Shown here: piece by piece, positions 1 to 6,246 of the stretch
Layout: the number at the start of each line of letters is the position of its first letter
Numbering within the stretch: the stretch's first letter is position 1
Assembly (NCBI GenBank): GCA_947442095.1
Contig: CANEVG010000219.1
Span: 1-6,246 of the forward strand
Length of the DNA: 6,246 nt
Origin: Sphingomonadaceae bacterium
Lineage (GTDB): Bacteria > Pseudomonadota > Alphaproteobacteria > Sphingomonadales > Sphingomonadaceae
Direction: 5' to 3'
Notes under the pieces: generated by a model
The model's input: only the letters and a program-made list of their open reading frames with translations
Told to the model about the DNA's origin: nothing
The model's database searches: none
Made by a program: the position numbers and the translations under genes

Positions 1-348
1 ATCGCGGCGACCGACGATGTCTCTGCCCGCGACAAGCGAGACTGCGCCGCCATTTTCGCTGAACACCGGCGCTAGAGCCAACCCGCTGGTCGGTCCCGGT
101 ATGAAGCTTGCTGAATAGCCGTTGAAGGCGGGAAGCACGGCCCCACGCAAGCTCGCGGCCGATACCCTCACCCCGGCGGTATAAATGGCGGTACCGCCAA
201 CCTGCTCCACCGAACTACCGACGCCGCCCGGATCGCGGCGGAGCACCGGCGCGATGGTGCGGCGCAAATCGATGTCGCCCGCTGCCGCAACCGAAACCGA
301 GCCGTCGCCAGTGCGCACCACGGTGCCGACGGACACGGAGTTGTTCTG
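1..348 (-). other. Protein segment: return to beta-helix at the downstream end (residues 1967-2082)
   Basis: VRTGDGSVSVAAAGDIDL (1977-1994), AIYTAGV (2020-2026) and NGGAVSLVAGRDIVG (2065-2079) are family signatures, resembling 'VRTGtGdI.iaAgrDi.L', 'a.vYTAG' and 'GGdv.l.Ag.DI.G' in relatives, from memory. They show that the beta-helix resumes after the helical-looking segment. The frame is still open at base 1, so the chain continues beyond the window. The DUF3739-type C-terminal region probably lies there, which is inference. Confidence 0.65.
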
Positions 349-3300
349 CAGCCGCGCAAACGGTGCAAGCAGGTTGGCGACCTGCGAATAGCCCGGCAGA
401 CGGTTCACCACACCATTTGCGTAAGTGTCCGCAAACTCCGTGTCGCGCAGGAACGCGATCACGTCGCGCAGGCCCGCCGTAATTCCGGTGGGATTGGCGG
501 CAGTGCCCACGAAATGTCCGCGGGTCTGGAACGGCGCGTAAGCCCGTGCCGCCGTACGCGCCGCATTCCCCGCGGCAGTATTCCCCCCGCCCCAAGACAG
601 CAGGGTGTAGAAATCGGGATTGAACTGGGCATTCGTGCCGCTGTCGATCAGTGCCAGCAAATCTTCGATGTCGTAGAATTCGGGCACTGCATCCGGCAGA
701 TCAAACATCAGTTGCAAGTTCCCGCTCAGTGCGGCGCTGCCCCTGGACGCTGCAATCCGGTACGACGTCTCGCCCGATACCTTGACCGAACCGGTCTGCG
801 CCACATCGACCTGCATCGGATTGACCGAACCCTGCAGTGCGCCTGCAACCAGTTGCAGGCTTGTCGAATGAACGGCGCTGCCGTCAGTCAACCGCGGAAA
901 CAACTCGCCCACGCCGATGGCATCACCGGTGCCTGAAGGGGCAGCGGCATTGGCGAGCGGATTGTAGGGCGAATTGATGAAGAACTGCGAGCTCTCCGCC
1001 CCTTGCAACGCGGCGCCGACCAGGATGGTGACGCGCGTGCTCGGCGGACCGGCAACCGGGCCTTTGGTCGAAGCCGCAAAGGTGACCGAATCCTCGCAAG
1101 TCGCCGCATCCCCAGCACCGCACGACAGCCGCAGCGCCGGATTGTAGGTGCGGTTGCCGCCGCCAAGCTGGTAGTCGATGAAGTCCGGATTGGTGAGGTC
1201 GTGGAAAGTGAAGAAACCGTCGCTGATGGAGTTACCAATGTCGAGGCTGCGCGCCGAACGCAAGGTCAACACCGGCGCCTCGCCGCGTACGCTGCCACCA
1301 ACGCGGTAGGTCATGTTTATGAAGTTCGAGAACAGTTCAGCTTCCTTGCCGGCCACGACTTCGTAGGCAGTCTGCCCTGCCAGCGCACCACTGGAGAACT
1401 GCCCCAGCGGCGAGGCCACAAGCAGGCCCGCCGCCAGAGCATCGGCATAACCGGCGGACCGGTCGTTGTTCACGATCTCGCCCGCACCAAGGTTCCAGAT
1501 GCTGGCCAGCCTGATATCGCCAGTCGAGGTGAGTTCGACCCCCGGCCGCAAACGGTATCCCGCCAGCGAAGTGCCCGAAGCGGTGGTAATGCTGAAATTG
1601 CGGATGAAATCGGGGAGCGTCCCGGCGGCCATGTCGGTCAGGAAGTTAGCCTTGCCCGCCACGCTCGCGCCCGGGTCGAGCACGATGAAGTCGGCGGGGA
1701 AGGCAACGCGCACCGACACGCCCGAGAACCGGTCCTGCGCGGCGATGCTATCGAGATCGAAGCGGCGAAAGGCCTCGAGCGATAACGAACTGGCCCCGGT
1801 GACGGTTCCGGCGTTGTCAAAGGCAACGCGGTTGCCAGCCAGCAACGGCGCGCGGAACGAGACCGTGCCGCCAAGATCACCGGACGCCAACCGGAAAAAC
1901 GTCGATTCCAACCGGGTCTGCGGATCGATCGCAATCTCCGCAATCGGGCGGTCACCCGGGCGCAGCGCCGAAACATCAAGGCGTGCGCCCGATGCTATCG
2001 TCAGTGCGGCAGTGCGGGTGGAATCGTCTTGAATGCCGACGCCGATGGTGATCGCGCCGCCCTTGGCCTGACGGCTGTCTTGAGCGCCATAGCCCGAAGT
2101 GGTCGCAAGCAGCGCAGCGGTGCCCGCCAGTGTCACGCCCTCGCGGCCGTATAGCGAGATTGCACCACCATCGATGCGGGCGGCCTTGTAACGCGGATCG
2201 GTGGCGGCAAGCCCCTGGACGTTATCGCCCGAGGTATCGATCTGCCCCGCAATGGAAACCTGCCCGCCATCAGCGACGAGGCTTACACTGTCGGCCCGGA
2301 TCGCCTGGCCAAGCCGCAGGGCCAGATCGCCAATGCCGCTGCGGATCGACAGGTTACCGCCGAACTTGGCGCCATTGGTATCGACAAAACCCGAGAAATC
2401 GAACGCCGATTGACCAGAATCGAAAGTGAAGGAGCTGTTGCGCGCGGTGCCTGCGGCGACGCCCGGATTGATCCGCGAGCGAAGGTTGATCTCGCCGGTC
2501 GATGCCGCCATCACCAGTGATCCGGCATCGCCGACGCCGCTGTCAATCACCAGCGAACTGTCCGCAGATGTATCGATGATCGAGCCCGCCCCCGAACTGA
2601 TCAGCCGGATCGATCCCGCCCCTGCCGAAACCGTGGTGGTCCTGAGGCCATCGTCGAAGCTCTTGGTAAAGCCAGGAGCCTGCAGCGATGTTGCGCCTTG
2701 GAGCAGGATCGATCCGGTCGAGAGCAGTTCTATCCTGCCCGCTGCGGCGCGGATCAAGGCATTGTCAACGGTGATGTCACTAACGGAGTTGCGGAGCGAA
2801 TCGCCGGTCTGGAAAGTCAGATGTGCACCCGGTGCAAGCAGGCCAGCCGCCGGAACGGCGCTCAGTCCGGAGCCCAACACATTGATCGCGCCGATGGCTG
2901 CAAAGGTGTATTCGGGCCGGACATAGTTGCCGAGCCGCACATCCTGATCGGTGCGATCGACGATGAACGGGGTGATGAAGTTGAGCGGCGCTTCGATGTT
3001 CTCATCGAAGTTGACCATGCTGAAACCGCCGCTGCCGGCAACATACATCCCCTGCGTCGCGGTGAGCGTCACGCCTTTGCCGGTTAGACCGCTGTCAAAG
3101 CCCCAGGTCCGCAACTGGCCGGAACGGAAGGTGATGTCGTTGGCTGTGATATTGAGGTTGCTGCCCGCGGCGCAGACCCGGCTGCCCAGATCCTTGCAGG
3201 CCCCGACATCTTTCGACGAATTCCCGAGCACAAGGCGGTCGGCAACGATCGAAACATCGCTGGTTTGCGCCGCCGCCGCGATCGGCTGCGCTAGTGCGAT

Positions 3301-6246
3301 GCCCCCTGCATCGATGCGCAGGTTGTTGTACCGATAAGCGCCCGGCGTGAAGTTGAGAATGTCCGGTGTGCGATAGGTGAGGTTGCGCGCCTGCCCAAAC
3401 TGGGCTTCGATCCCCGGCGCGAAAGTCAAACTACCAAGGCGCAGCGAATCGCCCGAAACCGCAAGATCAAACGGCGTGCCGGCGACCGCTGCGCCAATGG
3501 CAGCGGTCCGGTCGATGGCGAAAGTGCGGCTGCTGTCGAGCGTGATCGAAGCCGCGCGCAATGCTGCGCCCGCGCCGATGTCGAGCCTGGCTGGGGCAAG
3601 CGTGTTGCGCAGCGCAAAGTCGCCCTGCCGCGTGACGAGGCGTTCGGCACCGGTTGATAGGCGCACCACCGCGCCAACGCCGGTCAGGTCGACCGGGCCG
3701 CTTGCGGCATTGCGTGGCACCGTGGCGTTAACGATGTAATCGCCGGTGCGTGTCTGCGAGAGGGTGCCCGTCGCCTGGAGCAATGCTCCGGTCGCACCGC
3801 GCGGTGCATCTGCGATGGTCAGCAGCGCACCCGGTCCGCCTACGGAAAGCAGCAGTTCAGGAGCGGTCAGCGTAACATTGTTGTCCACCAGCAACTGGTT
3901 GGTGGCGACGTCAAGCATGGTCGTGCCATCGACGTTGTCGGTACGGAACGCACCGATCGACAGGCTTTCGGCCTTGAAATTGGCAATGGTATCGGTCGTC
4001 AGCAGCACAAAGTCGGAGGTCGCCGGATTGGCGATGGCACCGGGCGCGGCGATACGGATCTTGGTGCCGCCGATATCGAACTGGGAACCCAGGCCATTTG
4101 TGGCGGCATCGGTCGCGAAAGCCCCCGAGACCCTGAGCGTGGTTAACGGTGCCAGCGTCACGCGGGCGGCATCGCGCGGCAGTTTGGGCACCGACAGCGC
4201 GTCGCGCTCGGCAAGCTTAACGACGGTGCTGGTCCCGGAGGTCGTCTGGATGTTCGAATACTTCTCGAACACACTCTTGCTCTGGACAGTGAACGAATGC
4301 CGGGACGATTGAACGAGGCCGGTACCGGCGGTGCCGTAAGTCCCGCCGACAACTATACTGCCGTCAAGGAGTGTCGCCGCGCCGCCGCTGTAGGGTACGT
4401 CAGCGCCGACATTCTCGACCAGCCGCATACCACCCGGCAGCAGCGCGTAGTGGGCTGGCAGCAGCAGGTATTCGCCCGCAGCAATGCCCGGTGCAGCATC
4501 GAGAAACACGCTCTTCCCGGCATCGGCGCCGTAGAGATCGCCGCCCGCCCCGCCCGCATAGTCAGCCGAATAGATCGGATCGAACAGCGCGATATTGCCG
4601 CTGGTCTTCGGCAGGATCGCATAGACCTGGCGGCCGTCAGGGAACTGCAGTCCGGCATTGCCGCTGAAGCTGTCGGCATTGAACCGGTCGAGCACGTCGC
4701 GCGAGCCGCCGGTTCCGGGGATGAATTCATAGGCGAATATGTCACCGCCGCCGCGCGTGTCGACACGCACGTCGCCGCTCGCAGCGCTCGTGATCGTCAC
4801 TTCGCCGCCGGCCAGCCGCAGCTCGCCGACCGGTACTGCGGACAGCACCTGGCTGGTGCCAGGTGTGAAGAAGTATTCGATAAGATCGGTGGTGGTGCCA
4901 TAAGGCACGTTCAGCGCGCCGTCGCCTGTGGGGCTGGTCCGGGCAGAGGTGGAGGTGAGGCTGTCGTTGCCGATGACCAGCGTCTTCGTGGCCGGGGCGG
5001 ACAGGGCAGAACCTAGATCGGTGGCAACATTGTCGCCAATATCAAGATAGCCCAAAGGCGCGCGCAGTATGCCGTCCTGCCGGACATTGGCACCGCGCAC
5101 GGCAAGATAGCTGCCCGCCGAAAGCGGTGTATCGGGCAAGGTCGTGCCACTGCGCTCGAATGCCACCGTGCCGTTGGCGCTTTCCGATGCCACGACGAAT
5201 GGTGTCGGCTTCGGGGTGATATCGGTCCGGCGATCCTCGAGCAATTGCTGGAGGTTGCCGGTGCCGGTCGTAGCATAGGCCTGCGCGGCGCGCAGCGTCA
5301 GGTCACCCGATGATGCGAGCACGCCGGTGATGCCGGGCTGGAACAGGCCGGTCGTGGAATCGGGCAGTCCGGCTGCACCGATGAAGCGGATATCGCCGGT
5401 TGCCGACAACGTCGCGCTGCCCAGCGCGGAACCCGCGCCGCGATCGCCAACTATAAACTCCACCGCGCCAACGACGTCGATCGCGCCGGCATTGAGCAGG
5501 ATGCTGCCAGCACCCGTCACGCTGGACGAACGGGTAAGGCGCCTGCTGCTGCTCTCCAGACGGACGTAGGGAGCTGAAATCGACGCGGCAGCCCCGGGTG
5601 CGGCCGCAACCACAAGGTTATCGGCGGTGAGCTGTCCTGCTGCGGTCGTTGTCGTGGCAATGAAGCTGCGGCCGAGCGACAGACTGACTTGGCCCGCAGC
5701 GGTCAGGTCGTTCCGTGCGACCATCGCATCGAAACCGGCTGCGGCGATCTGGTCGACGGCGATGGTCGTGCCAGCGCTATCGGCTGCGGTATAGGACTGG
5801 ACCAGCCTGGGCGCGACCCAGTCGAGCAGTCCGCCATTGGCACGGGTCTGCAGCGGGTCGGCATCACCATCATCGCCGCCGCGCGCGGAAATCAGCGCTC
5901 CGGCGAGTTGCGCCCCGCCGCCGATGACCAGGCTGCCCGCATCGCTCCATTGCTGCGCGCGCGTGAAGCTGTTCTGGCCGCTGCGGATGTCGAAGGCGCC
6001 CGCGCCGCCATCAAGTTTGATCTGAGCCGCAGCTTCGGCAACGAGCTGGTTGCCCGGATTGATGGCCGAGGTGAACCCGCTGGCCGATTGCTGTGCGCCA
6101 AATGCCGAGGTGCTGATCGAGCCGCCTGCGACCATGCGCCCGGTTTGCTGGCGAGAACCATTGGCGAAGAACCCCGAACGCGGGTCGTAGATCACCGTGC
6201 CCGAAAGGTCGGTGATCGACGAGGCCGCAAGATGCATGCCTTCCTG
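1..6246 (-). CDS. Giant filamentous-haemagglutinin-family (TpsA-like, DUF3739-type) surface/secreted protein, internal fragment lacking both ends
   Basis: One minus-strand frame is open across all 2082 codons. The register was checked at bases 6246, 4743, 3198, 1557, 594 and 318, and I found no in-frame stop. Neither start nor stop is in the window. The translation is rich in Gly, Ala, Ser, Thr and Asp, has roughly twenty lysines and only four cysteines, and carries many G-[DSN]-[ILV]-x-[ILV] turns, as expected of a right-handed beta-helix. Family signatures occur in order: GDLTLRAAQAYATT (314-327), GGDIFAYEFIPGTGG (500-514), LLLPAHYALLPGG (594-606), LRPGVEL (1566-1572), SISDGF (1673-1678) and VRTGDGSVSVAA (1977-1988). 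Known of the family: such proteins cross the outer membrane through a TpsB/Omp85-type pore and act at the surface, often in adhesion. Inferred here: the same route and location. The N-terminal TPS domain and signal peptide must lie beyond base 6246, and the C-terminal part beyond base 1. The specific ligand or role is unknown. No frameshift is seen, so the gene appears intact. Confidence 0.9.
349..678 (-). other. Protein segment: putatively alpha-helical insertion in the solenoid (residues 1857-1966)
   Basis: This stretch lacks the Gly-turn/strand rhythm of its surroundings. It contains amphipathic-looking runs instead: FYDIEDLLALIDSG (1857-1870), NAARTAARAYAPF (1894-1906), GLRDVIAFLRDTEFADTYAN (1925-1944) and YSQVANLLAPFARLQN (1953-1968). 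It is richer in Leu, Phe, Tyr, Arg and acidic residues than the rest and contains W1885. The frame continues without a break into the conserved VRTGDGSVSVAAAGDIDL motif (1977-1994), so it is part of the same protein. Whether it is a family-wide domain or a lineage-specific insertion cannot be decided here. Confidence 0.5.
679..1485 (-). other. Protein segment: LTLRS-ISDGF to LVAGAL block (residues 1588-1856)
   Basis: Residues 1659-1678 read VLTLRSARSLDIGNSISDGF, matching the family signature 'vLTLRAaGnL.i.gSISDGF'. SPYNPLANAAAPSG and ELFPRL follow, and then LQLVAGALQG (1797-1806), where relatives commonly have a '(W)SYRLVAGAD'-like motif. Between ISDGF and this motif lie YQLGGGNRTYNPALRL and the second cysteine loop. 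The order of signatures supports an uninterrupted family member with a small local elaboration. Comparison is from memory of relatives, without alignment. Confidence 0.65.
1096..1122 (-). other. CX7C cysteine loop 2 (residues 1709-1717)
   Basis: C1709 and C1717 flank seven small residues, GAGDAAT, directly after NPALRLS and before EDSVTFAAS. The spacing equals that of the first cysteine pair, although the enclosed sequences differ. A short disulfide-closed loop on an exported beta-helix is the simplest reading. The pair lies just after the ISDGF signature. Confidence 0.7.
1486..3171 (-). other. Protein segment: long beta-helix with regular Gly-turn repeats (residues 1026-1587)
   Basis: This is the clearest solenoid part. 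Consecutive turns include GRIELLSTGSILLQG (1170-1184), GNLSIRSGIGDLALRLG (starting at 1297), GGAISLYGREGVTLAG (1360-1375) and GAITIGVG. They are followed by LTIASGARLDVSA, a form typical of haemagglutinin-like beta-helices ('L.l..ga.lDvSa'). The segment ends at YRLRPGVELTSTGDIRLASI (1564-1583), which resembles the 'RPGVEIrS.GDLtLa.dW.L' signature of relatives; W1584 is retained. Repeats are degenerate at the protein level, and I saw no exact DNA repeat. A scaffold role is inferred. Confidence 0.7.
3172..3198 (-). other. CX7C cysteine loop 1 (residues 1017-1025)
   Basis: Residues C1017 and C1025 are separated by seven residues, KDLGSRV. They sit between LVLGNSSKDVGA and AAGSNLNITANDI, a strand-turn context, so the loop probably projects from a beta-helix rung. 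In an exported protein these cysteines could form a local disulfide. The only other cysteines in the window form a second pair with identical spacing at residues 1709 and 1717. Confidence 0.7.
3199..4248 (-). other. Protein segment: second beta-helix stretch with LPxDA and AESLSIG motifs (residues 667-1016)
   Basis: After the core the chain returns to solenoid-like sequence. LPRDAARVTL (689-698) and the pair AESLSIGAFR (759-768) and APELLLSV (795-802) match the order seen in relatives, where similar text reads 'LP.DAgrL' and 'A.SLLIGG.R ... L.apElll'. Further on, LTYRTPDILNFTPGAYRYNN (956-975) is an aromatic stretch at the place where relatives carry an 'L.SY.siDfyG'-like motif. These comparisons are from memory. 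No cysteine occurs in this segment until residue 1017. Confidence 0.65.
4249..5268 (-). other. Protein segment: conserved aromatic-rich family core with AYEF-P-G-GG and YALLPG signatures (residues 327-666)
   Basis: This is the most family-diagnostic block. In order it contains GILRAPLGYLDIG (392-404), NVPYGTT (446-452), GGDIFAYEFIPGTGG (500-514), QVYAILPKTSG (540-550), APGIAAGEYLLLPAHYALLPGG (585-606) and DGSIVVGGTYG (628-638). It ends in a charged/aromatic stretch, SVFEKYSNIQ (658-667). The region is less repetitive and richer in Tyr, Phe and Pro than the flanking solenoid. Relatives typically read GGDLLAYEFVPGPGGS and LLPARYALLPGAF here, from memory. It probably forms a folded elaboration on the beta-helix. 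I know of no assigned biochemical function, and no enzymatic motif is evident. Confidence 0.75.
5269..6246 (-). other. Protein segment: first beta-helix stretch (residues 1-326)
   Basis: This part of the giant protein alternates short hydrophobic strands with Gly/Asp turns, such as GSLVIGG (104-110), GSILLNAG (247-254), GDIRFIG (284-290) and GDLTLRAAQ (314-322). A recognisable family pattern, AAGFDAMVARNDL followed by GQVSLSLGRSF, lies at 169-195. In relatives this 'aaGFD...v.LsLgrs' pattern marks the approach to the conserved core. Residues 122-130 form an acidic Gly/Asp loop. No TPS-domain motif of the NPNGI or NPNL type was seen, so the window begins downstream of the secretion domain. Structure is inferred from composition only. 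Confidence 0.7.

Noticed and set aside
215..595. Minus-strand ORF of 126 codons in a different frame from the main gene
   Set aside because: It overlaps the open main frame on the same strand, has an Arg/Gly/Cys-rich, frameshifted-looking composition, and shows no domain, whereas the main frame gives family motifs across the same bases.
841..860. Perfect 9-bp inverted repeat GCCTGCAAC / GTTGCAGGC with a 2-base centre
   Set aside because: It lies within codons for the conserved LQLVAG motif, has no T-run for a terminator, and its centre is too small for a stable hairpin loop. One such palindrome in 6 kb of GC-rich DNA is not remarkable.
514..936. Plus-strand ORF of 140 codons
   Set aside because: It is in antisense register to coding sequence that includes the LVAGAL motif and the helical segment. 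It has no recognisable protein features.
1003..1785. Plus-strand ORF of 260 codons
   Set aside because: It is antisense in exact codon register to the real gene. GC-rich codons with G/C wobble rarely give stops on the complement, so long antisense frames are expected. Its Arg/Ala/Gly-rich translation has no recognisable domain, and the opposite strand carries family motifs throughout.
3746..4312. Plus-strand ORF of 188 codons rich in Ser, Val and Ala
   Set aside because: It is a shadow in another register opposite the AESLSIG/APELLLSV region. Its composition reflects the reverse complement of a Gly/Ala/Thr/Asp-rich protein, not an independent gene.
4846..4865. 8-bp inverted repeat CACCTGGC / GCCAGGTG with a 4-base loop
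   Set aside because: It is embedded in coding sequence without a flanking U-tract and is near chance expectation for GC-rich DNA, so it is not called a terminator or regulatory hairpin.
4297..5016. Plus-strand ORF of 239 codons
   Set aside because: It is also in antisense codon register, opposite the most conserved family core (AYEF/YALLPGG). Its translation is low-complexity Arg/Ala-rich with no family resemblance.
1..6246. Autotransporter (type Va) or RTX/large-repeat adhesin alternatives
   Set aside because: No autotransporter beta-barrel, no RTX GGxGxDxUx nonapeptide array and no Ig-like tandem repeats are visible. The ordered signatures fit the haemagglutinin-like two-partner secretion family better, though the ends that would settle it are outside the window.

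Overview
The window lies entirely inside one giant protein-coding gene on the minus strand. Read from base 6246 down to base 1, one frame stays open for all 2082 codons. It has no stop, no identifiable start and no non-coding gap. Both ends of the gene lie outside the window: the N-terminus beyond base 6246 and the C-terminus beyond base 1. Residue numbers below count window codons, with residue 1 at bases 6246-6244 and residue 2082 at bases 3-1.

The product looks like a very large filamentous-haemagglutinin-family (TpsA-like, two-partner secretion) surface or secreted protein. It belongs to the multi-thousand-residue proteobacterial group that databases often label 'filamentous haemagglutinin family outer membrane protein' and associate with DUF3739. 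The evidence is a Gly/Ala/Ser/Thr/Asp-rich, lysine-poor composition, very few cysteines, and dozens of short G-[DSN]-[ILV]-x-[ILV] strand-turn repeats typical of a right-handed beta-helix. A series of family signatures also appears in the expected order. Examples are GDLTLRAAQAYATT, GILRAPLGYLDIG, GGDIFAYEFIPGTGG, LLLPAHYALLPGG, LPRDAARVTL, AESLSIGAFR, LRPGVEL, LTLRSARSLDIGNSISDGF, LQLVAGAL, VRTGDGSVSVAA and AIYTAG. I recognise these from memory; no search was run.

Layout in coding order. Bases 6246-5269 hold the first beta-helix stretch. Bases 5268-4249 hold a distinctive aromatic-rich, less repetitive family core. Bases 4248-3199 hold more solenoid. A small CX7C loop lies at 3198-3172. Bases 3171-1486 hold a long solenoid rich in G-x-[ILV] turns. 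Bases 1485-679 hold the RPGVEL-to-ISDGF-to-LVAGAL block with a second CX7C loop. Bases 678-349 hold a segment that looks helical rather than beta. Bases 348-1 return to beta-helix. The N-terminal haemagglutination-activity (TPS) domain, a signal peptide and the C-terminal end are not visible.

Overall base composition is GC-rich with strong G/C preference at wobble positions. With this family, that suggests an alphaproteobacterium, plausibly Sphingomonadales (Novosphingobium/Sphingomonas/Erythrobacter-like). This is inference. I saw no RNA genes, insertion sequences, CRISPR arrays, promoters or terminators, and none is expected inside an uninterrupted coding region. The long plus-strand ORFs are antisense shadows of the real gene.
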